A stretch of 39,862 nt of DNA from UBA668 sp041918155 (GTDB lineage: Bacteria; Actinomycetota; Acidimicrobiia; Acidimicrobiales; Ilumatobacteraceae). A program made the position numbers and the translations under genes. Under the pieces are notes generated by a model. The model was not told the origin of the DNA, searched no databases, and saw only the letters and a list, made by a program, of their open reading frames with translations. Where the stretch lies: assembly GCA_041918155.1 (NCBI GenBank), contig JAYRWH010000016.1, forward strand, positions 1 through 39,862, read 5' to 3'. Of this stretch, positions 31,470 to 39,303 are shown one piece after another. Positions within the stretch are counted from its first letter, which is position 1, and each line of letters starts with the position of its first letter.

Positions 31470-32423
31470 ATGTCCGCATTCGGCGCTTCAGTCGCCCGTT
31501 GGTTCCATGATCACCACGGGATCGCTGCGACGAGCGATTTGGACAACCTCGGTGTGACGCGGGATCAGCGTCGCACGCTGCTGGCTGATGGGGTGCTCGA
31601 GTTGCTGTTCGAGGGGGTGTACCACCTCACCTCGACGCCGCTCGACTTCTCGGCCCGGTGCGCGGCGGTGTGCGCGGCCGACCTGTCGCTGACGTTGTCG
31701 TGTTTCACCGCCGGTTCGCTCGATGGTCTACGCCGATGCGGCCACCGCTTCATCCACACGACCACTACCCGCCTCACGAAACCCGTCGGCCCGCGGGTGA
31801 AAGTGCACCGCACGCGGTTCCTGCCCGAGGAACACATCGTGGTCCGCCCCGACGGCATCCGGCTGACGCCCGAGCGGACGTACTTCGACATCGCCAAGCA
31901 CGTGAACGACCTCACTCTGCTGTCGGTTTGTGAGCAGATCATCCGCGACGGATTGGCCACGCACGACTCACTGGCCGAGACGACCCGGCAGCTCGCCGTA
32001 CCCGGCCGGCCGGGCAGCGGGCGAGCGCTGAGGGTCTTGGCCTCGCGGCCGTACCAGGGCGCGGCGGCCGACTCGCACGACGAGGTTGTGCTGCTGGACG
32101 CGCTGCACCGAGCTGGACTCACCCGCTTCGTGCGACATCCGCCGGTCACGTTGCTCGACGGCTCGGTGATCCATCCCGACTTGGGTGATCCCGTCGTCGG
32201 CTTCTACGTCGAGGTCGATCACCACACCTGGCACGATCCGTCGGCGTCGATCGACTACGACAACGACCGTGATCGCCAAGTCCGTCTCGCCGGCGATGTG
32301 GTCGAGCGGGTGACCGACACTCGATTGCAGGCCGGCCTCGCTGTGGTCGTCGCCGACATCCGCCGCCTCTATCTCCGCCGCCTTCTCCAAGTTGGCGATG
32401 GGGCGGGCCGCTACCCCGCCTGA
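31470..32423 (+). CDS. AbiEi-like N-terminal domain plus DUF559/Vsr-like nuclease-fold protein
   Basis: A 317-residue protein. The N-terminal winged-helix region (about 8-55, including GIAATSDLDNLGVTRDQ and GVLELLFEGVYHL) resembles the AbiEi antitoxin DNA-binding domain. The C-terminal part has E248-V-D250 in FYVEVDHHTWHD followed by IDYDNDRDRQVRL, the E-x-D and D-x-x-R pattern of DUF559/very-short-patch-repair-like nuclease folds. Such proteins are common in several copies in environmental actinobacteria and their role is not settled; no AbiEii toxin partner is next to it. The start ATG 31470 has the ribosome site GGAGGGA at 31458-31464. The gene is bracketed by near-identical 34-base repeats, the second of which includes its stop codon. 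Confidence 0.72.
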   Translation: MSAFGASVARWFHDHHGIAATSDLDNLGVTRDQRRTLLADGVLELLFEGVYHLTSTPLDFSARCAAVCAADLSLTLSCFTAGSLDGLRRCGHRFIHTTTTRLTKPVGPRVKVHRTRFLPEEHIVVRPDGIRLTPERTYFDIAKHVNDLTLLSVCEQIIRDGLATHDSLAETTRQLAVPGRPGSGRALRVLASRPYQGAAADSHDEVVLLDALHRAGLTRFVRHPPVTLLDGSVIHPDLGDPVVGFYVEVDHHTWHDPSASIDYDNDRDRQVRLAGDVVERVTDTRLQAGLAVVVADIRRLYLRRLLQVGDGAGRYPA

Positions 32424-32432
32424 ACGCCAACT
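32399..32432 (+). repeat. 34-base direct repeat, right copy, with hairpin
   Basis: Overlaps the last codons and stop of the AbiEi/DUF559-like gene. The hairpin here is GGCGGG/CCCGCC (32402-32420, 7-base loop). It lies in the 13-base gap to a convergent gene and may also act in termination. Confidence 0.75.
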
Positions 32433-32436
32433 TGCG

Positions 32437-32784
32437 TCAGCAGCCGGCGCCGGGGGCGGGGATGACGGTGCCGTCGACGGCGATGTCGAACAGCGCGGAC
32501 TCGACACGCAGATAGTCGGGCACGAGCTGAGCTTCGGCGGCGGGCGGAGCGCCCTCGAGCAGGGTGTAGCTGTCGACCGCCAGCTGGACGTTGTTGCGCT
32601 CGGTGAGACAGGCGACCGCGTTCGCGTTCGGCGTGCCACCACCGGTGGCGGGCGGCGCGCCTGGGATCGTGGAGGTGGTGGGGGAAATCGCCTTCACGCC
32701 CTCCTTGACCGCATCACACGACCCAGTCAGAACGGCGAGGCCCAGCACGGAGATGGCGAGCAGGGCCCGACGGCGGGCATTCAT
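32437..32784 (-). CDS. Small lipoprotein with pilin-like C-terminal part
   Basis: A 115-residue predicted lipoprotein: MNARRRALLAISVLGLAVLT followed by GSC with Cys23 as the lipidation site. A Thr/Pro/Gly linker (SPTTSTIPGAPPATGGG) leads to a 55-residue region, AVACLTERNNVQLAVDSYTL, then PDYLRVESALFDIAVDGTV and a final GAGC. This Cys...Cys ended region resembles the C-terminal part of type II secretion/pilin-like proteins, in which a cysteine opens and closes the domain. Its ATG overlaps the stop of the thioesterase gene (ATGA), so they are translated together. The role is unknown; it may be surface-exposed. ATG 32784 was chosen for the signal peptide. Confidence 0.75.
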   Translation of the reverse strand: MNARRRALLAISVLGLAVLTGSCDAVKEGVKAISPTTSTIPGAPPATGGGTPNANAVACLTERNNVQLAVDSYTLLEGAPPAAEAQLVPDYLRVESALFDIAVDGTVIPAPGAGC

Positions 32785-33158
32785 TGCGTCTTTTCCATGA
32801 AGCGGTCGACCTCCACCATGACCCGCGTGACCTTTCCGGCGGCCACGAGTCCTTTGGTATCGGTCGCCGAGACGGTGAACGTGAGCCGCCGTCCCTCGAT
32901 CTTGTCGAGCACCGCCTCGGCATTGACGGTGGCACCGACCGGCGTCGGCCGCAAGTGATCGAGTTGCACCCGCATGCCCACCGTGGTGCACCCCTCATCG
33001 AGGTGGCCGACGAGGGCGGCGCACGTCGCCTGCTCGCAGAGGGCCACCACGCGCGGTGTCGCCAGCACATGCACCGTCCCTGACCCCATGGCCACGGCGG
33101 TGTCGGCCTCACTGACCGTCAGGGTGGCGAGCCCTTTCAGCCCGATCTCCGCACTCAC
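32781..33158 (-). CDS. FlK-type hotdog thioesterase
   Basis: A 125-residue hotdog-fold protein. The triad known from fluoroacetyl-CoA thioesterase FlK (Thr42, Glu50, His76) is present with the same spacings as Thr34 (LATP), Glu42 (ALCEQ) and His68 (QLDHLRP). The sequence around them, VAMGSGTVHVLATP and TTVGMRVQLDHLRPTPVG, is characteristic. It probably hydrolyses a small acyl-CoA; fluoroacetyl-CoA itself is not implied. GTG 33158 was preferred over GTG 33167 because a TAGCGT box lies 7 bases before it and overlaps the other GTG. It is the first gene of a two-gene operon with the small lipoprotein (ATGA overlap) and is divergent from tldD. Confidence 0.82.
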   Translation of the reverse strand: MSAEIGLKGLATLTVSEADTAVAMGSGTVHVLATPRVVALCEQATCAALVGHLDEGCTTVGMRVQLDHLRPTPVGATVNAEAVLDKIEGRRLTFTVSATDTKGLVAAGKVTRVMVEVDRFMEKTQ

Positions 33159-33165
33159 GCCGTTC

Positions 33166-33171
33166 ACGCTA
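33166..33171 (-). promoter_or_regulatory. Putative -10 box of the thioesterase gene
   Basis: TAGCGT on the minus strand, seven bases before GTG 33158. It decides that start over GTG 33167. Confidence 0.45.
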
Positions 33172-33201
33172 ACCGCTCTCCGGGCCGGTCGGGGCGCTGG
33201 G

Positions 33202-33207
33202 TAGGCT
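33202..33207 (+). promoter_or_regulatory. Putative -10 box of tldD
   Basis: TAGGCT, seven bases before GTG 33215, the same layout as cysS. Confidence 0.5.
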
Positions 33208-33214
33208 GCCCGGC

Positions 33215-34606
33215 GTGATCGACCAGGATGTATTGGAACGGGTGTTGGCGCGCGGAGTGCGTACCGGCGCCGAGTTCGCCGAGGTGTACGCAGAGGACAA
33301 GCGGTCGACGTCGGTGGCGTTCGACGACGGCCGCGTCGAGCAGGTCACGAGTGGGCGCGACCGTGGTGCGGGCATCCGCGTCATCAAGGGCGACACCACC
33401 GGCTTCGCCCATACCTCCGATCTCACCGAGGCCGGCCTCCTTGCGGCTGCCGAAGCCGCAGCGGCTGCGGCCGCGCAGGGTGACGGGGCGACGCGCACGA
33501 TCGCGCTCACCCGCTCGCCCGAGCGCGTGGTGAACCCCGTCCGGCAATACCCCGACGACATCCGCAAGACCGACAAGGTCGCCCTGCTGCTGCGCATGGA
33601 CGAATCGGCCCGCAGCGCGGCTGCCGCCATCGTCCAGGTGAGCGCCAGCTACGGCGACAGTCGCAAGCGGATGCTCGTGGCCAACACCGACGGCGTGTTC
33701 GCCGCCGATGAGCAGGTGCGCACGCTCGTGCGCGTCACCGCCGTCGCGGACGGTGACTCGGGCATGCAGACCGGTTACCAGTCTGCGGGCCTCTCCAAGG
33801 GCTTCGAGTTCTTCCGCGAGGTGGATGTCGACGAGATGGGCCGCGAGGCAGCCCGCATCGCGATCACCAAGCTCAACGCCCGCCCGGCGCCGAGCGGGGC
33901 GATGCAGGTCGTGATCAAGCAGGGCAGTGGCGGCGTGCTGTTCCACGAGGCGTGCGGCCACGGCCTCGAGGCCGACATCATCGCCAAAGGCGGCAGTGTC
34001 TACGGCGGCAAGGTCGGTGAACTCGTCGCTTCGCCGCTCGTCACCCTCGTCGACGACGGCACGATGACCGGCGAGTGGGGCGCGTTCGGCTACGACGACG
34101 AAGGTCACCCCAGCCAGTACAACGTGCTCATCCAGGACGGGGTGCTCACCGACTACATGTGGGACTACCTGCGCGCCCGCAAGGAAGGTCGCCCGCGCAG
34201 CGGCAACGGCCGCCGGCAGAGCTACCAGCACCTGCCGATGGTGCGCATGACCAACACCTATGTGCTGAACGGCACCGAAGCGCCCGACGACATCATCCGC
34301 GCCACCGACAGCGGGGTGTACGTGGCCAAGCTCGGCGGCGGCAGCGTCAACACCGCCTCGGGCGACTTCGTGTTCGGCATGACAGAGGCCTACCTCATCG
34401 AGAACGGCGAGATCACCGAGCCGCTGCGCGAGGGCAACCTCATCGGCAACGGCCCGGCCGTGCTGCGCGACATCGACCTGCTCGGCAACGACTTCGCCAT
34501 GGGCAGTCCAGGCACATGCGGCAAGGACGGCCAGGGTGTACCGGTCGGCGACGGCCAACCCACCCTGCGTGTGAAGTCGCTCACCATCGGCGGGACAGCC
34601 TCATGA
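33215..34606 (+). CDS. tldD: Metalloprotease TldD
   Basis: A 463-residue TldD subunit. TldD/TldE heterodimers are zinc peptidases that cleave unfolded peptides and mature some microcins and other RiPPs in the cytosol. The zinc motif H244-E-A-C-G-H249 is in LFHEACGHGLEAD, and a conserved Cys435 lies in PGTCGKDGQ. Early segments DKRSTSVAFDDGRVEQVTSG and GAGIRVIKGDTTGFAHT are family hallmarks. The stop overlaps the tldE start (ATGA), so the two are translated together. GTG 33215 has a TAGGCT box 7 bases before. No RiPP precursor was seen nearby. Confidence 0.94.
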   Translation: MIDQDVLERVLARGVRTGAEFAEVYAEDKRSTSVAFDDGRVEQVTSGRDRGAGIRVIKGDTTGFAHTSDLTEAGLLAAAEAAAAAAAQGDGATRTIALTRSPERVVNPVRQYPDDIRKTDKVALLLRMDESARSAAAAIVQVSASYGDSRKRMLVANTDGVFAADEQVRTLVRVTAVADGDSGMQTGYQSAGLSKGFEFFREVDVDEMGREAARIAITKLNARPAPSGAMQVVIKQGSGGVLFHEACGHGLEADIIAKGGSVYGGKVGELVASPLVTLVDDGTMTGEWGAFGYDDEGHPSQYNVLIQDGVLTDYMWDYLRARKEGRPRSGNGRRQSYQHLPMVRMTNTYVLNGTEAPDDIIRATDSGVYVAKLGGGSVNTASGDFVFGMTEAYLIENGEITEPLREGNLIGNGPAVLRDIDLLGNDFAMGSPGTCGKDGQGVPVGDGQPTLRVKSLTIGGTAS

Positions 34607-35958
34607 GTAGCGGGGGCAGTGAACAGTTGCAGGAGATCGCCGATCGTGTCGTGGCCAAGGCCGGCGCGGGCGAGCAGGTGGAGGCGTTCGTCAGCCGCGA
34701 TTGGGAGACCGACGTGCGCGTGTACGAGGGCGAGGTCGAGCACTTCGTCAGCGCGCAGAGCGAGGGCATCGGCATCCGCATCATTCGCGGCGGGCGCACG
34801 GGCTTCGCCTACGCGGGCACACTCGACCCGGCAGCGATCGCCGAGGTGCTGTCCGAGGCCCGGGACAATGTGCAGTTCGGCACCAACGACGACTGGGCCG
34901 GTCTGGCCGAGCCCGATGGCGTGGCCGTGGTCGATCAGGAGTTGTGGAACGAGGCACTGGCGTCGTTCCCCACCGATCGCAAGATCGAGCTCGCCAAGGA
35001 ACTCGAGCAGCTCACGCTTGCCACCGACGGCCGCGTGCGCGTCGACGAGTCGAACTACGCCGACGCGGCGGTGGAGATGGCCGTCGCTTCCACCACCGGC
35101 ATCCGTCGCCATGGGCGCGAGAACGGTTGCTACCTTTCGGTCAGCACCCTCGCCGACGACGGCGACGAAACCCAGACCGGGTTCGGCTTCACCGTCGGGC
35201 GCTCGCCCGCCGCGTTCGATCCCGCGAAGGCCGCCCGTGAGGCCTCGGATCGCGCCACTCGCCTGCTCGGGGCGATCAAGCCCGCGAGCAAGCGCGTCAC
35301 GGTCGTGCTCGATCCGTTCGTGACCGCGATGTTCCTCGGCGTGATCAGCAGCACGCTGAACGGTGAGGCCGTCGCCAAGGGGCGCAGCCTGTTCAAGGAT
35401 CGCCTCGGCGACGCAGTGGCCAACCCACTCGTCACCCTCGTCGATGACCCGACCAACCCGCTCGCCTACACCGCGACTGATCTCGACGGCGAGGGCCTCG
35501 CCGCCCGCCGCAACGTCCTCATCGACGGCGGCGTGCTGCAACAGTTCGTGCACAGCAGCTACAGCGCCCGTCGCGTTGGCACGGTCAGCACCGGCAACGC
35601 TGTGCGCGGCGGCTTCAAGGGAACGCCCGGTGTCGGCTGTCTCGCACTGCAACTGCGGCCGGGCACACGTGATCAGGCCGCGCTCGTGGCCGATGTCACC
35701 GACGGCGTGCTCATCCAGTCGGTACAAGGCCTGCACAGCGGCGTCAACCCGATCAGCGGCGACTTCTCCGTCGGCGCCTCGGGCCTGCTCATCTCCAACG
35801 GCACCGTCGGTGCGCCGGTGCGCGAGTTCACGATCGCCTCCACCCTGCAGCGGATGCTGCTCGACGTGGTGGAGATCGGCGGCGACGTCGACTGGCTGCC
35901 GATGCAGGCCGCCGGCGTGAGCCTGGTGATCCGCGACGTCACGATGTCGGGTGCATGA
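34603..35958 (+). CDS. tldE: TldE/PmbA family protein
   Basis: A 451-residue partner of TldD. It has the shared fold (DVRVYEGEVEHFVSAQSEGI, GIRIIRGGRTGFAYAG) but lacks the HExxxH zinc motif, as in other TldE/PmbA subunits. The C-terminal half carries VTVVLDPFVTAMFLGVISST, LVDDPTNP and GVNPISGDFSVGASG, hallmarks of PmbA. The start ATG 34603 sits in an ATGA overlap with tldD; the longer open frame before it is a shadow of tldD. The end is three bases from the convergent NAD-kinase-like gene. Confidence 0.94.
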   Translation: MSSGGSEQLQEIADRVVAKAGAGEQVEAFVSRDWETDVRVYEGEVEHFVSAQSEGIGIRIIRGGRTGFAYAGTLDPAAIAEVLSEARDNVQFGTNDDWAGLAEPDGVAVVDQELWNEALASFPTDRKIELAKELEQLTLATDGRVRVDESNYADAAVEMAVASTTGIRRHGRENGCYLSVSTLADDGDETQTGFGFTVGRSPAAFDPAKAAREASDRATRLLGAIKPASKRVTVVLDPFVTAMFLGVISSTLNGEAVAKGRSLFKDRLGDAVANPLVTLVDDPTNPLAYTATDLDGEGLAARRNVLIDGGVLQQFVHSSYSARRVGTVSTGNAVRGGFKGTPGVGCLALQLRPGTRDQAALVADVTDGVLIQSVQGLHSGVNPISGDFSVGASGLLISNGTVGAPVREFTIASTLQRMLLDVVEIGGDVDWLPMQAAGVSLVIRDVTMSGA

Positions 35959-35961
35959 GCC

Positions 35962-36858
35962 TCACTCCAGAAGGCGCAGACGGGTCGCGGCGACGGCGAT
36001 CCGCGCCGTCTGACCCCATGTGAGCGACAGGGCGTCGCTCTCGATGCCGTCACCGAAGATCACCAGATCGGATTCGGCCGTGACGCGCAAGGCCTGATCC
36101 TCGCGCACGAGCCCTTGGGTGTGCTGGGTGCCAGTGGCGGGCGACGGCCATGCCTCGCGCACGAACCAGCTCAGCACGGCCTTGTCGGGTGAGGGCAGCT
36201 CCACCGGGCTCTTGCGTTCCTGCCAGGCCGAGCGACACCACCCGGTGGCACCTGTGCCGGTGCCTACGAGCACGCCCGACGACGAGTGCCGCTCCGTCGC
36301 ACCCTTCGGCGTCTGCAGCAGATAGCGGGCCGACTGGTGCGAACGATGCCCGATGTACACCTCGTTGAGTGCACTGAGGGTCTGACCGTCGTCGAGGGTG
36401 GCGGACACCATCACCCGAGATTGGATGACGGTGTCGGCCGTGGGTGCGACAGCGCGCAGCAGGATCGAGCCGATCTCCACCGGCGGGTGGCGCACGAGCA
36501 CCCCCGGGTTACGGCCCGGCTCGGGGTTCACGCCCACCACGACCTGACCGGAGAGGTACTTGGCGACGTTGGCCACCAGCCCGTCCTGCCCCACCGCGAC
36601 GATCACGTCCTCGGGGCCGAACACGAAGCGGCTGAGGTCGTCGCGCTCCACCTCCCCGCGCCGCCAGTCGAGTGGGATCGCAGCGAACACGTGCTGCGCC
36701 GCGTCGTGTTGCGCGACGTGGCGCTGCTCCACCTCGTCGAGCGTGCGGTCGCGCCGCGAGAGGAAGAACCCCACTTGCTGGCGGGTGCTGTGCCGGGCGA
36801 CCAACTCCTCGTACTCGGTGCGCCGGTGCACGACGACGACGCGCGGCGGCAGCGCCAT
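35962..36858 (-). CDS. NAD-kinase-like protein with a modified nucleotide motif
   Basis: A 298-residue protein of the ATP-NAD kinase fold. The normal GGDGT nucleotide motif is replaced by G90-Q-D-G93 in VAVGQDGLVANVAKYL. Other family landmarks remain: GVNPEPGRNPGVL after it, ALNEVYIG for the NE pair, and SSGVLVGTGTGATGW for the substrate loop. The change at the first motif makes classical NAD phosphorylation uncertain. The start ATG overlaps the stop of the SPFH gene by one base (TGATG), so its translation is coupled. A role with the SPFH partner, for example nucleotide sensing at membranes, is inference only. A distant diacylglycerol-kinase-type activity is another possibility. Confidence 0.7.
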   Translation of the reverse strand: MALPPRVVVVHRRTEYEELVARHSTRQQVGFFLSRRDRTLDEVEQRHVAQHDAAQHVFAAIPLDWRRGEVERDDLSRFVFGPEDVIVAVGQDGLVANVAKYLSGQVVVGVNPEPGRNPGVLVRHPPVEIGSILLRAVAPTADTVIQSRVMVSATLDDGQTLSALNEVYIGHRSHQSARYLLQTPKGATERHSSSGVLVGTGTGATGWCRSAWQERKSPVELPSPDKAVLSWFVREAWPSPATGTQHTQGLVREDQALRVTAESDLVIFGDGIESDALSLTWGQTARIAVAATRLRLLE

Positions 36859-37871
36859 CAGTCCTCCGTCGTCGTGGCCCGGCCGGTGAGAGCGGAGATC
36901 AGCGGGGTGAGGACGTCGGGCGTGATGTTGAGCGTGCCGATGCTCGGCAGGGTGCCGGCGATCTCCTTCACCGCCAGCGCGAGGATGATCGCCGCTTCGA
37001 CGTTCTGGTAGGCGGCGAGGCGGGCGGTCTCGGCTTCTGCCTCGGCAACGCCGAGCACGCGGGTCGAGTCGGCCTGCGACTCGGCGAGCAGGAGCCCGGT
37101 CGCCGCGTGGCCCTCGGCCTGGATGCGCTCGGCCGCGACCTGCTCGGTGGAGCGCTTGCGTTCGTTGGCGCCCTTCTGCTCGACGAGTTGCTCCTCGCGC
37201 TTGGCCAACTCGATCTGGTTCTGCAGCTCGTTCTCGGCGATTGCCCGCTCGCGCTCGACCGCGATCGCGCGGCGCTCGAACGTGGCCTTGTCGGCGTCCT
37301 GCTGGATCTGCTCGCGAGCGGGAGTCTGCAACGCGCGCTCGACATCGGACTCCGCACGAACCGCCACGACGCGCACATCGACGATCTCCACGCCCATCGA
37401 GCCGAGGCGGGCGTCGTCCTGCAGCCCGGCCGTCACCCGGTCGCGTACGGCGGCGAGGCCTCCGGCGAGCGCCTGGGGGAGCGTCATTTCGGCGATGAGC
37501 TGGAGCGCGTGCTGCTGGGCCAGCTCGGTGAGCAGGCCACCCAACTGGTCGAGCGGGGTGCCGTGCCAGACGCCGGTGCGCGGGTCGATGCCGAAGTCGA
37601 TGCGGGTCGCGGCCGTCGCCGGGTCGGTGAGGCGGTAGGTGATCGTGGCCTGCACCGTCGCGTCCTGGAAGTCGAGCGTGCGGGCGTGGAACAGCAGCGG
37701 CTGCTCACGGTCGTCAATGGGTATCTCGCTGAGCGCGGCCGTGAGCGGGCGGAACCAGAACGCTTGGCCCGCGCCGTCGTGCACCACCTTGCCGCGCCGC
37801 AGGTGGCGCACGTGCGAGGTGGGGTTGGCGCGCAGGTGGCGCAGGAACAGGAACTTGCTGATGTCCGCCAT
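36858..37871 (-). CDS. SPFH/band 7 domain protein without a membrane anchor
   Basis: A 337-residue SPFH (stomatin/prohibitin/flotillin) protein. The SPFH domain spans about 25-185 (FWFRPLTAALSEIPIDDREQ, FQDATVQATITYRLTDP, VEIVDVRVVAVR). A long charged coiled coil follows (about 195-265, rich in Glu/Arg/Ala, with ERRAIAVERERAIAENELQ), then a short hydrophobic tail near 290-310. Unlike most SPFH proteins it has no N-terminal membrane helix, so attachment must be through the domain or the tail. The ribosome site AAGGAGA (37879-37885) is 7 bases before ATG 37871. The protein is translationally coupled to the NAD-kinase-like gene. SPFH proteins form ring scaffolds that organise membranes. Confidence 0.85.
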   Translation of the reverse strand: MADISKFLFLRHLRANPTSHVRHLRRGKVVHDGAGQAFWFRPLTAALSEIPIDDREQPLLFHARTLDFQDATVQATITYRLTDPATAATRIDFGIDPRTGVWHGTPLDQLGGLLTELAQQHALQLIAEMTLPQALAGGLAAVRDRVTAGLQDDARLGSMGVEIVDVRVVAVRAESDVERALQTPAREQIQQDADKATFERRAIAVERERAIAENELQNQIELAKREEQLVEQKGANERKRSTEQVAAERIQAEGHAATGLLLAESQADSTRVLGVAEAEAETARLAAYQNVEAAIILALAVKEIAGTLPSIGTLNITPDVLTPLISALTGRATTTED

Positions 37872-37888
37872 CTGGGGCTCTCCTTGGT

Positions 37889-37913
37889 CGTCCGCCGAAC
37901 GTTAGTGCGGACG
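37889..37913 (-). terminator. Hairpin between trpB2-type and SPFH genes
   Basis: Perfect 7-base stem CGTCCGC/GCGGACG with an 11-base loop, placed 13 bases past the TrpB2 gene end and just upstream of the SPFH ribosome site. No T-run. It could end trpB2 transcripts or modulate the downstream pair. Confidence 0.4.
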
Positions 37914-37926
37914 CCGGGAGTGGCGG

Positions 37927-39297
37927 TCAGGCGTTGATGACGGGCACCTGGGCCATGGCCGCAGCGACGGCTTCGTCGCTGAGGTCGAGATCGACCATGT
38001 TGCCCGAGAGGAAGTTCTCGTACGAGGCGAGGTCGAGGTGGCCGTGGCCGCACAGCGCGGTGAGGATGACCTTCTCCTCGCCGCTCTCCTTGCACGCCAA
38101 CGCCTCGCGGATTGCCGCGGCGATCGCGTGGGTGGGCTCGGGCGCGGGGATGATGCCCTCGGTGCGGGCGAACTGCAGGGCGCCCGTGAAGCACTCGATC
38201 TGCGGGATGGCGATCGCCTCGACCAGACCCAGCTCGTAGATGTGGCTGACGAGCGGCGACATGCCGTGGTAGCGCAGGCCGCCGGCGTGGATCGGGTCGG
38301 GGATGAAGCCATGGCCGAGCGTGTGCATCTTCATCAGCGGGGTGAGCCCGGCGGTGTCGCCGAAGTCGTAGCGGTATTCGCCCTTGGTGAGGCTGGGGCA
38401 CGCGGCCGGCTCGACGCAGCGGATGGTGGGGTTCATCTTCCCCGCGAGCTTCTCGCGCAGGAACGGGAAGGACAGGCCGCCGAAGTTGCTGCCGCCGCCG
38501 GTGCAGCCGACGAGCACGTCGGGGGTCTCGCCCACCTTGGCCAGCTGCAGCAGCGCTTCCTCACCGATGATCGTCTGGTGCATCAGCACATGGTTGAGCA
38601 CGCTGCCGAGCGAGTAGCGCACGGTGGGGTCGGCAACGGCCATCATCACGGCTTCGGAGATGGCGATGCCAAGGCTGCCCGGGTGGTCGGGGTTCTCGGC
38701 GAGCAGGGCGCGGCCGAATTCGGTCTCCATCGACGGGCTTGGATGCAGCGTCGCGCCGTAGATCTCCATCATCGTCTTGCGGCCCGGCTTGGCGCGGTAC
38801 GACGCGGCCACCTGCCAGATCTCGCACTCCAGGCCGAATTGCGCCGTGGCGAACGCAAGCGACGTGCCCCACTGGCCGGCGCCGGTCTCGGTGGTGAGCT
38901 TGCGGATGCCTTCTTGCTTGCTGTAGTACGCCTGCGGCACAGCCGTGTTCGGCTTGTGCGAGCCGGCCGGGCTGACGCCTTCGTACTTGTAGTAGATGCG
39001 CGCCGGGGTGTCGAGCAGCTTCTCCAAGCGGTGGGCGCGGTACAGCGGACTGGGGCGCCACAGGCGGTAGATGTCGAGCACCCCGCCGGGGATGTCGGTA
39101 TAGCTCTGGGTGCTGACCTCCTGCTCGATGAGCGCCATCGGGAAGAGTGGCGCGAAGTCGTCGGGACCCGCGGGTTGCAGCGTGCCCGGGTGCAGCGCCG
39201 GCGGCGGCGGCGACGGCAGATCGGGGATGACGTTGTACCACTGAGTGGGCATCTCGTCTTCGGTGAGCAGGATCTTGTTCGGAACGTTCCCAGCCAT
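37927..39297 (-). CDS. TrpB2-type PLP-dependent enzyme
   Basis: A 456-residue tryptophan-synthase-beta-like protein of the TrpB2 subfamily. The PLP lysine is Lys115 in AGSHKPNTA, and the phosphate loop is GCTGGGSNFGG. The N-terminus (VPNKILLTEDEMPTQWYNVI) and the long PPPPALHPGTL stretch are typical of TrpB2, which makes tryptophan from indole or phosphoserine-type donors without a TrpA partner. No trpA or other trp genes are near, which agrees with a TrpB2 salvage role. ATG 39297 was chosen over GTG 39318: it has a TACGTT box at 6 bases and fits the family start. Confidence 0.9.
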   Translation of the reverse strand: MAGNVPNKILLTEDEMPTQWYNVIPDLPSPPPPALHPGTLQPAGPDDFAPLFPMALIEQEVSTQSYTDIPGGVLDIYRLWRPSPLYRAHRLEKLLDTPARIYYKYEGVSPAGSHKPNTAVPQAYYSKQEGIRKLTTETGAGQWGTSLAFATAQFGLECEIWQVAASYRAKPGRKTMMEIYGATLHPSPSMETEFGRALLAENPDHPGSLGIAISEAVMMAVADPTVRYSLGSVLNHVLMHQTIIGEEALLQLAKVGETPDVLVGCTGGGSNFGGLSFPFLREKLAGKMNPTIRCVEPAACPSLTKGEYRYDFGDTAGLTPLMKMHTLGHGFIPDPIHAGGLRYHGMSPLVSHIYELGLVEAIAIPQIECFTGALQFARTEGIIPAPEPTHAIAAAIREALACKESGEEKVILTALCGHGHLDLASYENFLSGNMVDLDLSDEAVAAAMAQVPVINA

Positions 39298-39303
39298 GTG
39301 CAA

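Noticed and set aside
29560..31479. Very long minus-strand open frame upstream of dxs
   Set aside because: It is antisense to the ilvG-like gene, is His/Arg/Val-rich without family motifs, and dxs has its normal start at 29559.
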